Positions 1-51,950 of a stretch of 64,000 nucleotides of DNA are shown piece after piece. A program made the translations under genes and the position numbers. Under the pieces are notes generated by a model. It saw only the letters and a list, made by a program, of their open reading frames with translations. It did no database searches and was not told where the DNA came from. The stretch comes from Apricaphanius iberus (taxonomy: Eukaryota > Chordata > Actinopteri > Cyprinodontiformes > Aphaniidae): contig JAPXFQ010000113.1 of NCBI GenBank assembly GCA_028564705.1, positions 496,001-560,000 on the forward strand. The letters are read 5' to 3'. Within the stretch, counting starts at the first letter, position 1, and each line of letters starts with the position of its first letter.

Positions 1-2160
1 CACACAGAGAGTCACTGCCTGAACGCAACTACATCACTGGCATCTGTTTCCAACTGCTATTGAAATAGTTACCTGAGCATATTTTATTAGTCAGAGAGTT
101 ATCAGCAGCCTCCTCTGTATGCCATAGATTTCATGCTTTGATGGTATCGTGTGATCGTATTTTTTACCTGTGGGCATTTGGGTTGGGAAAGGAAGAGTTA
201 TTTTTCAGACAGTGTCACTGCTGTGTTTCAATCAGTAGAACTGATTGATCTATTTGTGTTCATTTCTTTATTGATTTGACATAATGTTCATATTAGCATG
301 TTTTTTGCGTTTTTTTTTGGGTAAGTCTACCACTCAGCCACTCAAACAAGTACTTGCTAATTGTATTACTTAAATAATGATTAGCTTATCTTTTTAAATC
401 TATATGATGGGGTCAGTAAGAGACTCGTACAGTATGACCATCTTTTTATGTTGGTTCTTTTGTTTAAAGGGGATAAAGGCAGTGGACATTGCTTCATATG
501 TAAAATATATTTTATATGCCATGTACACAAGTTTCCAGTCATAGCTAATCTAAAATCACTGTTCTTGACCAAGTTTTAAGAAGTAAAGCACAAGTATGCG
601 AATTATATAGCAAAATTATAGTAGGTAAAAGATGCAAATGGTTTGTACAGCCAAAAGTAAAGTTAATGATTAAATGTAATAATCCAGTAGTTTTTAATGT
701 TGATGCGCGTACGGTGTAAATATAGAATAACAAATGCAAAATGTAGTTACATTTTTAAAGTAAATGCATACAATATTATTCCTTTTGTTTTACTGCTGTA
801 TGCAACATTACACTTATTACAAGCTATAATTAGCTGGTTAATTCATCTATCCAGTCTGCAGTTAGCCTACTTTGACCAGTTTTTAAAAGACAGTTATTTT
901 TACACAATGGCCTAAAAAATAATTTGACTCTATTGTATTATAAATATGATCAAATTAGAGTGAATGGAATTAAATGTGAATCTGTCTATATGATTGCATT
1001 TATCTGATTCTGTATTTCTGCATTACATTGGATCTGTTAGATTCTGTAAAGTGCGTGGAGATTACTTTTGTTATGAATTAACATTATATTTTTTTTAGTG
1101 GGTGTGATTTGTTGAGGTGTTCTTTTGGTTTCAGTGCCATGCAATATTTTGAAACAACCCAATTTTCCTTCCCTGTATGCTTTATTTCAACCACAGCAGC
1201 AAGTTTGGGAGGGGCAGCTCTGACACCCGCTATGCTAAATACAGCCTTAAAAACGTCATTCATTCCGGTACTTTCTATGACATTACATTAAAAGGGTTAC
1301 AGTTAGGATCGTTATGTTGGAAAATTATCACTGGTTATGAATCTTCTATTTTTTTCCAAGTTTTTTAAAGCTTTGATAATGGCCAATGTGTTATGTCCAA
1401 CTGCTGTTACTAAAACATGTCGTAAAAAGTAAAAAGGTGTAGGAGTTTTTTTTTCTTTTCTGGCAAGCTTAAAGGCAGTGCACAGCAACACCTGGGGGAG
1501 GGGTAATGCTGTGTTTCTCAATTCTTCAAGCAAGCCAAGAAAAATTAGATCCCTCCCGCACTTTCTCTGGCAGCTCATTAATCTGGATGAATGGTGTGAT
1601 GTAGCAATAATTCTAAGCTTTAACTGGGACATGGTGATTCTTCTATGCTTGTATTTGATATTTCGGATTAATTAGGTATAACAGAGTTCAGATAAAACCC
1701 AAATGGAGGGAACAGAAGTGAACATTTATTTAAATGGTTTCATCTATTTCAGACAATACATTTAAATTTCTCCCACTTACGATTTTAACAGTACAGAATA
1801 GAATGACAAAACATTTCACTGCTTTTGAAACCGTAAGCTTTCTGAAATATCAGCATAGCTTGATATCAGAAAAAAGCATACGCCTATTACTTCTCATAAA
1901 GGGCTGATGAGCAGGTAGCAGATTTAAAAGAAGTCCAGACAGAAACACAGCGGACTATTCTTCCAGCCGTGGGTGTCTTTTCTCTCTCACCACCTCCTTA
2001 CCATGGTAAATATATGATTTCCTCTTTCCTCATAATCATTTGTCAGTATTACAATTGGCATTTCATCTGCAGTTTTTTAAGGCTTGGAAATTAAACAAGT
2101 TTTTAATGGTTCATTGGTATTTTGACCATTCTATACACACAAATAATATTCTTAGAAATA
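1..2160. other. upstream intergenic stretch, no feature recognised
   Basis: The sequence is AT-rich and unique-looking with only short chance frames. I see no exon, RNA gene or intact transposon. Confidence 0.6.
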
Positions 2161-2329
2161 ATGTCATGACATTTTGCCCCTAAATCTGTTCAGGCCTCAT
2201 CACCAGCTTGAATAAATCACCAGTTAGAGCTCATCAGTAGCAGTGCGGCCCTGCGATGCAGCGTCGCTCAGTTGAAATAATAACCTGGAGCGGACAGAAG
2301 GCAATCATTACCTTGCACACTGACGCTCT

Positions 2330-3218
2330 GCGTATGTGTTGACGGAGGACTTCCACTAGAGTGCTGCGGAGACGGGCAGAGGCGACTCTCGGCCGCTGTT
2401 AAACCTCTGGCTCCCCATCACCTATAAGCTAATGACCTAGCCCTCTGCTTGCCCTCTGAAGTCCTTCTGTGACAGAAAGAAATCCATATTTGACCCTGAG
2501 CTCATAAGAGAAAGCAAAAACCCAAAAAAAGAGATGTGGTTAGCGGTGGGAGAAAAAAAAATGAGCATACCAAAAACAAGAGAGGAGGGGGGGGGGGGGT
2601 GAGAAGAAAAGTTTGAGCCCTCAGGGTGTGTGAGCAGAGCCTGCTGTTGAGCATTGTCTTAGTCTGCTCTGATACAATCTGGAGAGGACTCTTTTTCTTA
2701 AAGCCGGGAGTGAATGACATATGGAGGAGCTTGTGTGCGGCACAACTCCCTTGTGCCTCCTCCAGCCCCAAAGTCTTCCTGTGAGAGTGCTGAGCAACTT
2801 TTCAGCTTTTTCAAACAGCAGCAGCAGCCTCCCTCTCCCTCTAACTCATTCACCGCTTTCCTCCCTCCCTCCTTCTCTGTTGCCCTCACACACTCCCTCT
2901 CTCTCCTTTTTTTCCCCCCTCTTCCTCAGACACTCACCAGTCACTGCCTGAAGCAGTAATCGGACAACTCTCGTTCTTAATAAGACAGTCTCCTGAGATA
3001 CTGGCCTCAATGGGTTACAACACCTAAAATGAGAAAGAAAAAAAGTAGCGCCGTAGTTTACCTTTACTGCGCTACAGATTCTACCAACACTCTGAGAGCT
3101 GTTTAAGACAGCGTGCTGTCCTCTCTGCTGGACTGTCCGACTCTTTTTTCTAGAAGATTTCTTTTTTAAAGGGGAAGATAAAAAGAGAGGATAAACACAC
3201 AGAGATTCAACTGTAATT
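2330..3218 (+). promoter_or_regulatory. candidate eya1 promoter and 5' noncoding exon
   Basis: This block is richer in CpG and in pyrimidine runs than its AT-rich surroundings. It ends with a possible donor (CTGTAATT|gtgagtat, GT at 3219). The first coding exon has a splice acceptor, so an upstream leader exon is required, and this is the best-looking one in the window. Only short chance ORFs occur in it. The true leader could also lie upstream of the window. Confidence 0.4.
2588..2600 (+). repeat. poly-G run of about 13
   Basis: An uninterrupted G run follows gaggag in the candidate promoter block. It can form a G-quadruplex-like structure and is prone to length error in assembly. Confidence 0.9.
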
Positions 3219-3984
3219 GTGAGTATATCTTATATTATTTTCTAATGTTTGAGATCACTAACTGTCCTGTCTTTATTTGGTTTTTTTTTGTGTGTGTTTT
3301 CTTTGTTTGTTTTTTTGCTGTGTCTGACTGTCAAAGGTTATTTTATCACATAAATGAGTATCCCATTAGGGATCTTTCAATTACTGCAAATTTGCAGGAA
3401 GCCTCTACTATTTATGTATTTAATTTTTGGCCAGATTTTATAAGAATATCAACATTTGAAGAAAGCCAGCAAAATCGCAATTATTAGGGGGAAAAAAGTT
3501 GAAGTTTTGGGCTATTTTAAAATAAATGTTAGACCTTAATTATTAATAAATTTAAAAAATGCCTTATTTGAACATTTACAAAAGCACAATGGTGAATAAA
3601 ATAAAACATTTGAAAAAAATATATAAATTGTTTAAAGGAAGAATCTGATAACGCCTTTAAAAATAGTGTTACTCAGGTAATCATTCATGTTAAATATTTT
3701 TTTTAAACTGATTCATTTTGGTTGCCATTAATACATATATAGCATAATGGGTTTAAAAATACTTAATAAAAAAAAATAAAAACACTTTTAGATGTCTTGT
3801 AAAACGTGTGTATCATTCGTTGTTAAATATCATAAATTAAATCTGCTTTAGAAGCTTCACATTTAAAATCAATTACAATTATTTACCAAGTTAGTTTTCT
3901 TATATATATTTTTTTCCTTTATGCAGTTCGATTTTTTTTATGTGGGAAAGAAGGCTTGCTTTACACTGTAGGAGTAAATTTTCT

Positions 3985-4235
3985 CCAAGCAGAAGCAACA
4001 AAATGAGCACAGTCAAAGCAGCTGACATCCAGTGCCATCTGCTGAGACCAGGAATGCCGCGGGGAGACCCGAGAGCCTCCGAGCGTCTCACCAAGACGAC
4101 AGGCCTCGTCTCCCGGCTGGGCGCTGTCTCCACTCGCCATCATTTCATGTTGTGTGAAGATGATGATGACTCATCCGGCTGTAATCAGCAGCTTTACTAA
4201 TTGAAGGATGTTCTGATTTAATGTTCTTGCCTTTG
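3985..4235. promoter_or_regulatory. candidate conserved noncoding element
   Basis: This is an island of higher GC and complexity in an AT-rich stretch. It contains a TGACTCA (AP-1/MAF-like) site at 4167-4173 in a TGATGATGACTCAT context, and homeodomain-like TAATCAG (4182) and ACTAATTGA (near 4196) motifs. An 86-codon frame crosses it but looks like chance. Being 0.8 kb past the candidate leader exon fits an enhancer in the first intron; conservation was not tested. Confidence 0.3.
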
Positions 4236-4599
4236 ATCGCAGGGTTACCTCTAAAGTAAAAAATAGATAAATTACAGTTTGATGTGTAAGCATGTGTGAT
4301 AGACATAGATCTTTTAGAAGTTGGCCTTTAGTCCTGTTTGCTTTTTTTTTTTTTTGCATGTAATTCCTTCTCTTTCTGTGTGTTAATGAACGAGAGGAAA
4401 TGAGAGCCGGTGAGGCAGCCTGTCTGCAAAGTGGTCTCTGTGCCATGAAGACAAACATGACAGTGTGTGTGACTGCCTGCTGCTCCTGCTATTCACACAC
4501 ACACAATAAACCTATTTATCTAATTAACAGATAATGAACAGGCTGATTTAAAGGCTGTTTACACAGCATATTTGCTTTAAACAGACAGAGAGCAGGGTC

Positions 4600-4790
4600 T
4601 CTCTTGCTGGCTGTAGTGCTTCATGCACGTCTAGATGCAGTGTGCGACGGTGGCATTGTTTGCCTAAGGACTGATGCCTTCCGTATTGGAATACGTCTAG
4701 TCAGCCAGGCCCTTGGCCTGGAGATTGAAAATGGTGAAAGACACAGAGCGCTAATTGATCCAGCTTCATTCAGTTAGTTGAGAGGAAAGA
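4600..4790. promoter_or_regulatory. possible conserved noncoding element
   Basis: A non-repetitive block has small inverted repeats (CGTATT GG AATACG near 4682; CCAGGC...GCCTGG near 4706) and balanced composition within AT-rich sequence. There is no coding signal. This is a weak call based on appearance. Confidence 0.2.
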
Positions 4791-4799
4791 CGGAGAGTT

Positions 4800-7700
4800 G
4801 AAAACAGGACACAAGAGGAGGAAGAAGGTAGTAGGGACCCCCAAATAAGTAGCTTGTAGTAGGTCATTAGTGGGCTGGGGGTGTTTACTAAATACCATGG
4901 GGTGTTGTTTTCTTAACACGCCACTGTTTGGATCTGAAATGTGTGGTTGAAAGAACAGGAAATGAGCTTTAAGATGTCTGCCATTGCAAATCCCTAATCA
5001 CTAATATCCTTTCCTGCGTTTATTTGTAAATATATTTATGTGAGGATGATGGTAAATGGGCCTACTGGACTGTACGACATATGGTATTATTCTAAGCACA
5101 AACTCTCATATATATGAGAGAATCATAATGAAAATCGAAGAAGGTGGTATTAAAAGATTTAATGTAGCTGCAGAGGGGCTTGCTGGGGAACAATACCCAA
5201 TTAAACCCAAATTACTGCGACAAATTGCACATCAGCAAGCGTCTGCTGACAACTGTGCTTTTATTCACAGATGAGAGAAAAAAACAATTATACACTGTCA
5301 AATAATATTTTTTAATAAAAGTTTAAAAAACTCTGTTAGTAAAAAAACATCCTATTTATTTAATGATCAGTTTTTTTATTTTAAAGTGACAATATCATAA
5401 TAATAATAATTATTAATAATAATACAGTCCAATAATTTTAGTGCAGTAATATAACTTTTCAAAATATGAAATACAAGTCATTTTTTTATTATTGAAATTT
5501 TCTTGGCGGCTATTTTTACACGCAAAATCACAAGTGAATCACATCATTTTGTAAACTACTTTATACCCGTCACATCTGTATCCAATTGTTGTCTACATCT
5601 ACATTCTTTTGTGACTGGATTTATTTTTCCTGGGCCACCATGTGGATTCAGCTGACCAGCTTAAGTGGGGATTAGCTGTTTTCAAGATAGATTTTGATTT
5701 TCGAATTGTTTTGCAAAAGTGATAAACTACTCTTGACATTTATTTATTATAAAATTTCCCATATTATTTGGAGTGTAATTGAGGTGTACTATTCCTTTAA
5801 TTGTGTAAAAAATAAAATAAAATACACAATTCAATAAGACCCCAGATTTTGCATTCAAAACAATACCATGAATGTGAAGGAGAAGGGCCTCGGATGCATA
5901 GTAACACAGGTCACACAGATCAGACGCCCTGCATGTTGTGATGATCTATGTTAAAAGCTTGGCTCGGGCTATATTTACTTTTGCCAATGCAGGTCTGAAA
6001 TAAGTAAAGCGAAACTAAAAGGCTAGCAAACCACCGTGAATGAAGCTTGTTGTGGCACTTCGTCTTCTTGAGGACACTTCTAGTGCTTCATCTAGCTGCT
6101 CTTTGTTCTTGCTAAGGTTTCAAAGATCTGGCAGTTCAGGTTGAAGTAAGATGAACATCAAAAGATTCACAATATGTATTTTTTTTACACGGTGGATATT
6201 TTGTGGTAACGAAAAAAGGTATCTTTTTCTAAATCTATACTTCCCCTCCTTCGCTTTTCCTTTCCTCATGTTTTCACCTGGCTTGTTTCACCTGCTGGCG
6301 CTGGTAGAATCACCAGGACGGTAATGGCTTTATTGGGCTGCACCACTTCACCACTCAGAATACCACATCAGACCGCCACAGGGACCCCCTTCCAACCTTG
6401 TGATTGCTGTTAATGTGCTGTGGCAGAGCGTGTTTCTCCTTGGTATTTATAGTTTTTGTCTCTGCTGATTTTACTTTAAATTTTTATTTTTCCTAAATAT
6501 TGCTCTGTTTTTACTCTCCTCAATAGAGATTGGTTTTGAAGGAAAATACCCACTTTATTGGATGGTTTTCTTTTGAGTAAAAATAGAATAGAGTGGCTAT
6601 GTTCTGTTGCAAGTTATAGGAGAGAAAGCAAATTGCACAAACAGAATGGTATTCATGAAGGATTTACCATAGTGTGAAGAGCAAAACCTGTTTGAAAAAA
6701 AAAAAGCTTAAGACCATGGAGCTCAGGTTACCTTGGCCCACGTAAACATTGGGCCATCAAACAATCCAGCTCAGATTTTAAAAAAAGGAGATTATATATG
6801 TATATTTTTTCCTATTTCCCTGAACAGATGAATACCTTTGACCTTTTTCTGGACCGTTGAGTCCCACATTGGGTCAGAGTCAACTCTAATATAGTGCCAT
6901 AGCCGTGTAAGTATATGGCCCCGCTTGATGTTTGCAGAGAGGCAGGGCCAAGCGGGAGTGGACAGCAAAATGTAACTGTCAGCTAAAGGAGAGTAATAGA
7001 GGCATTCGCAGCGTCATAAGAAACATATGTGGCTCCATATGCTCTCCATGTTCTTGTTTCCAGTCTGCTTCATTGTCTGAGATGCACCACTGATCTGGAG
7101 GCCTCTAAAGTGTCGTGAGTGTGTGTGTGTGTGCACACGTATGTGCGTGTGTGTGCATTTACACCACTCTGATCTGGGGCCCCTTGGTGCCCTGTGCAAG
7201 ATATATGCAACTAAACCAGCATGAGTTAAGTGTCTTTGTTACCTTAAGAAATCCATCGACTTGAATTTTTCATGCAGGCACAAATAGGCCTAGGTTAGTA
7301 TGAATACATAACTCTATGATAACTTAAGTCAAAATGCCTCAATTAGGATATTTACACAGAAATTGAAAAAAAAATGTAATAAATGTTATTTCATGCATTT
7401 TCCTACTGCTGCATCAATAAAATAACATTATCACACTTATCTATTTTCTGTACTTATTTATGTATCTATTAATTTAATTACTGAAAATATTTCCCAAAGG
7501 CATTGGTTTATTACTGGAATCAAAACGATATGTTCCATCATACCTTATTTCATATGCAACATAGAGTAACACAGTGCTGCTCTTCCCCAACCTGTTGCTG
7601 CGCACTGTTGATCAAATACCTAAAAACAAATCTGCTACACTTTAAAAAACTGCCATTTGCAAATTATTATTGGTAAGAAAAACATGTAAACTGAAGGAGC

Positions 7701-8650
7701 GCCACCTGTCGCTCTTAATAAAATAACTACAGATGGTTAACTACTTGTTGCAAGTTTAAGAACTCATAATTTTTTTTCTAATTATCATGTTAAAAATGGT
7801 AAATAAATATTAATAAAGCATCATTCTAGCTGTTGAAGTCTATTTCTTCCAATAATTCTATGGCGGTAGCAAAAACTTTTGCGTATATGTTTTAAATGAA
7901 AGCAGACTGATCACGTCATGTTCTTTTTTTATTTATGTATTTTTGTCTAACTTCCATGACACTCTAAAAGGTTGCGGATTTTAGACTGCTTGAATCTTTC
8001 CGGTTAGCAACAAATTATAGTATCCCTCTTTCAGCTGAACAGCAGTGTGCAGCAACAATTAGGGGAGGGGCAGCAATGTGAAACTCTATGCCCATCATTT
8101 CAGCCCCTCTTCTGAACATTATGATTTTTATTTTTTTATTTTTCCCTATTAAAACATTGGTGTACCATAAAACTGTGAGTGTATATATTCAATCTGTCTG
8201 CATGCATTTCTGGTCTTTGAGGGCAGTTTAGAAGTTAGGATGTTTCATATTTTCTCTGTGTGTAATAGCCGCAGGCTGGGGCAGGCCTGTGGGAAGGAGC
8301 CCCGATGGTCATTAGGGCTTGTCATTATGCCTGGAGGAGGAGTGCTGATAAATTCAGATAGTGTCAATTGCAGATGAAAGATCTGCTGAAGATGCTAGGG
8401 GTGTCACGGTCGACTTGCTTCTGCTCAACAAGTCCCATCTTCTTTCAGTCAGCAGGAAAGTAGAAAGACTCTCCCACACTCGGCTTCCCCTCGGCCCCTT
8501 GTACCCCCAACCCCTCACCCTTCTGCCTACCTTTAGCCCCACTACACAGTCGCCACCCCCCAACCCTTCCTGCTTACCTTGGCTAAGCCGCTTTGCATGT
8601 TGATTGGGGGAGGGCTAATCCAGTTTGCAGCTGTCGTAGACCAATGATGA
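4800..8650. other. upstream or leader-intron stretch, no gene recognised
   Basis: AT-rich sequence with patches of higher complexity near 5870-6100, 6280-6430 and 8240-8400 that could be regulatory. A short TG-rich tract lies near 7120-7155. A perfect 18-bp palindrome (CTCTCATAT/ATATGAGAG) is at 5103-5120. No coding exon was recognised. Confidence 0.5.
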
Positions 8651-8909
8651 ATCACCTTTCCGTCATTTGGCCATGCTTTCCTTACTCAGGGAGGAGGGAG
8701 GACCTGGAGGAGGAAACAACAGTGGAGCAGGGCTGCGGCTCAGAGACAGACAATGTGAGCCTCTGTTCCCTCGCCAGCCCTCTCTTCCCATTTTGCTTCA
8801 GAATAACAATAATGTTTTCTCTGATAAGCCTTTTTGTGTCACGGATGGCTCCGGACTGTGACATCAAGCTGCAGTAACAAGGACTGACATTGTTTCCTGC
8901 CTTGGGCAG

Positions 8910-8971
8910 GTGGAGGCAGGATAAAGAAAAGGGAGTGTGGTTTGAGAGGACTCAGAGCTGTCTAGGTCCAG
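8910..8971 (+). other. possible alternative 5' noncoding exon of eya1
   Basis: A 62-nt segment lies between a pyrimidine-containing acceptor (ttcctgccttgggcag) and a near-consensus donor (CCAG|gtaagag). It contains no ATG, so it would be leader only. It is 1.7 kb ahead of the first coding exon. Support is from splice-site shape alone. Confidence 0.25.
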
Positions 8972-10486
8972 GTAAGAGCGGAGTTGTGCCGGTTCCAGCA
9001 CCACGAAAGAAATGTAGCTCTTTCAGGGATTGCCGTACATTTATCCGCTAAATTTGTTTCCTAAGTGAAGAAACTACACGATGAAGTAGACTTTTAAGCT
9101 GGCAGTCTGTGACTGGAAATTTTGGGTAAAGTAGGAGAGCACACTGCTAAGTGCTTGCAAGGAAATACTTAGTGTCCCTAGATTTTCCTAAAGTATTCTC
9201 AGCTTGTAGGGTGTGATAATTTTAGGATGAGTAAACTAATATACCCTAGGGGAAAAAACATTCCACCTTCCATAAGCTATTTTTTTTCTTGTTGCATCTT
9301 TGTTTTGTTTGATTTAGTTTTGTTCTGTTTGTTTATTGATTTTGAGTTTTTTTTCCAATCTGTTTGGTCATTGCTAAAACACTCAGAACAATGAAGAACT
9401 AAAGCATCTATAGCCGTGGCACATTGAGATTTAAAATTATTTTAATTCAGCCAATAACTTTTTTGTGACAGGAAATGAGACAAGAATCTAAGAAAATAAT
9501 AAAATGCAGATTTAGAGCAAGTATATATTTTTTGAAACATCTGAATTTATTTGAATTTTCTTTAAAAACTTGCAGGTTAAATATCATTTATACCCTTCTC
9601 AATAAGCTTTGGAAAAAATCCTTGACGGCTTACAGCAATCAAACTGTTATAATTGTTGAACAGCAGTTTGTGTGTTTCCACTGATGTTCTGATATTTTAT
9701 TTTTAGTGATGAGCTCCAAGTCTTAGAGGTTAGAATGCCTTCTTACCATCACTCTAATTTGTAGCTCCCTTCACATATTCTGTTTGAGAGTACTTCAGCT
9801 CAGATGTTGGTACATTTTATATACATATATTTGTGTGTAGTTATAGGTGTGTGTGTGTATGTGTCAAAATGTAGCGTGTGCAAATTATAGTTTAATATAA
9901 TAAAATAAATGGAAAATATATTATTGCAACAAGCATTTTACGGAACCTTATGTGTTTATCAGCAGCAGACCATGACAATTAATTGAAGCTAAAAAAGAAA
10001 AGAAAAACAGTTGCAGTATGAACAGTAGTGTTATGCGGTGTTTTGTTTTGCTTTTTTCCTCCAAATCTCTTGTGCCTCCTATCTATGTCTGTGTCTGTGG
10101 ACGATCAAATCCTTTGAGTGCACAGATGAGCAGATAGAATAATGTTTTCTGTGGCGTGGTCTTTTGTATAAACACAGAAACAATTAAGGAGCTTGCCAGA
10201 GCAAACACACGCCTCATGAACTTCTCATCCGCCCATCACTGAGGTATTGGCTCTTATAATCAGGCAGAATGCTGCGCTTTTAACACATTAAGCATTGCCT
10301 CAAACCAGCAAAACATCTGTAAGCAGTCATCATCACCACCACACAAAAACGATATACACTTAAGATCATTCTAGCTACATGAAACACCAGACTAATTAGA
10401 CTGTAAACATTTTGGGAAAACAACTTGCATTGTAAAATTATCACTATCATGAAATAAAACCATACAAATTTATTGTATTTTACAGC

Positions 10487-10489
<3 letters not shown>

Positions 10490-10525
<36 letters not shown>
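10490..10525. repeat. (TA)n microsatellite
   Basis: A run of about 18 TA units lies about 130 bp ahead of the first coding exon. It is likely length-variable. Confidence 0.95.
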
Positions 10526-10527
<2 letters not shown>

Positions 10528-10655
10528 CTGGCAGATAAGCCTTTATATTCAACATTACATGTGAGAGCTCCGTGCCGTCTATAAAGCTACAGTGATTTAT
10601 GTAATTTGATTTGCTGAGTGAGTGTGTGTGCCTGTGTGTGTGTCCTTTAAGGTCT

Positions 10656-48984
<38,329 letters not shown>

Positions 48985-50955
48985 CAATACACCAACACCA
49001 CAGTAATCCCATCTCTGCGCATCAGGACATCGTGCAACCTTCGCCCTCCAGCCCCCCCATCCCATGCTTTACTGTGGCCTCCAGAACTCAGAAAATAGAA
49101 GAAGCGCCCCCCCAACACACACACACTCAACCCCACCTATTCCTTGTGTGCTGCCCGGCATCTGTCTTTCGCTACGGTGAATGAAAAAAGAAGAGGACAG
49201 TGGAAAAAGAAAAGAACGTGGTTAATGTGCTGACATGCAGTCACACATTGTCTTAACCCTGAAACTTTTTTTTCTTTCCTGCAACACAAAGAATGAGAGA
49301 GAGAGGTGAATTTTACGGTGCAGCAGCTGCTTGTCCTGGTTACTGTGAATCGACTGCTTTCTGAAGCTGTCTAAGTGTTTTACGGCCCCTCCACACCTTC
49401 CCGATTGTGCTGGGGCTCCGTCAGGTTTCACACCTTAGAGGAGAGCAGAGCTACTGATGTGCTGCAGAACTCCAAGATTTCTGCCGTTTTCGCCACATCC
49501 TCTGCTCTTTGCCACTTTTCTTTTGATTCATCACCTTTTACGTCTCCTCTCTCTATAAGTGGACAGACTGTAGGGATTTCTGTCGGCCTCAGCGTGGGAG
49601 TCCTGTGCTTCTTATTTATGAACAGACTTTGTGAGTGGCCCCAGCGCCACTAAGATGGTACCTCGATAACAAAAGACTTGTGCCTTCTACAAACAAACGG
49701 CGAGACGAAGACATTTCCGGATGAATCAAAAAAATACAAACAAATGGGGTTTTTCTAATAATTTAAGAAAATTAACAAAGAACTTATTTACAACGCTGAG
49801 ACAATCATGTACAGAGGAAATCTTTTTTTTTCTGTGTGTAAGTTTGTAATCACTGGACTATTTCTTGCTATAATCATTTAGGTACTTGCTCTTGAAAGGT
49901 GGCTTTGCTTTTTAATTGAAGTAAAACTATAAGGGCATTAAATTGCCGACTAGATTGTGGACGACACCTGAAAGTGTTGTATGCATTCAAGTTAAATTTG
50001 ATAAAAAAACATTGTAGATAATGGGATTGTGTGATCAATTGTTCGTCAAGACCAAAAGCATGGATATAAAAGTGTCAAGGAGCTTTCCTTTGATGCTAAG
50101 ATGTGTCTCCTCCTTATCTCCTCTACTATATGTCCCACATTTGAAGGGGAAAAGGGTTTCTTTTAGTCACTTATAGAGGAGGCTCTCTACTTGTGTCCTT
50201 ATGGCATTTCACCAGCTTGCAACCCTGATCTTAACATATTAAAAGACGATATTAAATCTGGTGAAGGTTTAGAGTTTGGCAGCAAAGGCAGTTTCCTGCC
50301 TCCTGAGCGGCATTTTAACTGCATTTTGGATAAATCTGATATTTAAAGAAGCAAGCTTAAATAGGTTTTATTATCTTTTATACAAGCACTATAAAAAAAA
50401 AACTTGTACAGTGAGCGTAATTTTGTATGATGTAGTGTTTTTTTTCGACATGAATTCAACGGGGTAATCATAATTAACAGTGAAAGAAAAGCCACTAACT
50501 TTAAGGGATTGGGGAACTTACAGGACATGTGCTATCAACTGTGAATTTCTTAAATAGAAACCGACTTGTTGTGTTTCTAATTTTTCCCTCCTTTGCACAT
50601 GTTCACTCTTGGCCTTTGCATTTAACTTCAGATCCCTCTCTGCTCGAACAGAGCCCCCCTTTGTGTCGAAACAACCTCCCCACACTCATACACACACACA
50701 CACAACCTGGGGTATCTATTTACTGCTGCTAGATCAAGGTAAAGGTAGGTAAATAGAGGAAATGTTTTATAGATTCATACAGCACGCTTTTTTATTAAGT
50801 TGCATTCATACATGCAAACTGGAAATAATTTACACTTCATGGGCCTCATTGTGAAAACACAAAAGATTGTTGTGTCTGCAAAAGTATGTGTACAGATGTT
50901 TTTGACATTATTTGATTGTGTTTAAATTAATAAAACTGATTTGTGAGCTGTTGCA
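48985..50955 (+). other. eya1: eya1 3' untranslated region (inferred)
   Basis: The sequence runs from the stop codon to just past the AATAAA at 50929. It contains A/T-rich stretches and several weaker ATTAAA-type signals (near 49935 and 50238) that could give shorter forms. No open frame of interest and no transposon was recognised inside it. The 3' boundary is inferred from the signal only. Confidence 0.6.
50929..50934 (+). terminator. eya1: probable eya1 polyadenylation signal AATAAA
   Basis: A canonical hexamer in ttaaattaataaaactg is followed at about 20-50 bases by a GT/T-rich stretch (tattgtctaggcttttttgtt), the usual arrangement for cleavage and polyadenylation. It is the first full AATAAA with a good downstream element after the stop. 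Confidence 0.6.
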
Positions 50956-51669
50956 TATTGTCTAGGCTTTTTTGTTATTTTATTTTTATTTTATTTAAGT
51001 TATTTTTCAAGTTTGCAGTAATGGAGTTAGAATAGGTTCACTAATATCTTTCTGGACTTCAGAATAAATCTGATTAATTTAATTCAGTAATACTGTAGGG
51101 AAGATCAAATCAAATACAAAATTGATTAATAAGGTCTGTTCTAAAATCTAGATCCAGACCAAATAAGTCAACCCAGACTCAGTCCTCCAATTATTTCTAA
51201 GACTTGCTCAGTTGACTCTTTACTTGTTGCATATAGCAAATCAAGTCATAAATAATGATAGCGTTGAATACTGCTTAATTTACAAAATATGAGATAAGTT
51301 TTGCCCACACAACCAATTGGAGCCACCTCTAAACAATTTATGATCCCAATTATCAAAGTCTAATCGAAACCAAGAGGAAACCTAGCGAATGTAGCATCAC
51401 ATCAAACCGTATCCATTGTGAAGATCCTCTGCAGAGCAAGATGTACTTTTACTTTTTGTAGCTGTATGTGTGACAACAATTTTTTTTTGTTGGTATTCAC
51501 TTAGACTGATTATAACCAATTTTTTTGACCTAATCTATTTTTACCCATCCATTTTTTAAAATGATAATTACATTCAGTAGTATTTAATCACCATTTTAAT
51601 TAATATTCAGTTCAAAGAAGCAACAGAGAATCCACATCATGTCATGACACATTTACCAGATTAATAAGC

Positions 51670-51950
51670 CACATATAAACTGAACAAAAATATAAATACA
51701 ATACTTTTGTTTCTGCTCCCATTTTTATGGATGAACACGAGGATCTGAAACATTTTCTACATTCACAAAATAACCATTTCTCCTAAATATTGTTCACAAA
51801 TCTGTCTAAATCTGTAATATTGAGCACTTCTCCTTTGCTGAGATAATCCATCTCATCTCACAGGTGTGCCACATCAAGATGCTGATTAGACAGCATGATT
51901 ATTGCACAGGTGTGCCTTAGACTTTCCATGTAACTTATGGAAAGTAATCA
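51670..51950 (+). mobile_element. DNA-transposon end fragment, widespread teleost repeat
   Basis: The stretch from tataaactgaacaaaaatata through tctgctcccatttttatgg to caggtgtgccttagac reads like an abundant fish DNA-transposon terminus, including the paired caggtgtgcc phrases. The family is not named with confidence. Confidence 0.6.

Noticed and set aside
2714..2959. Overlapping frames with poly-Gln and Pro/Ser runs in the candidate leader exon
   Set aside because: They come from a CAG cluster and pyrimidine repeats; they do not connect in frame to the eya1 start.
3940..4200. 86-codon frame on + in the enhancer-like block
   Set aside because: The composition explains the open frame; no family resemblance and no splice signals in phase with eya1.
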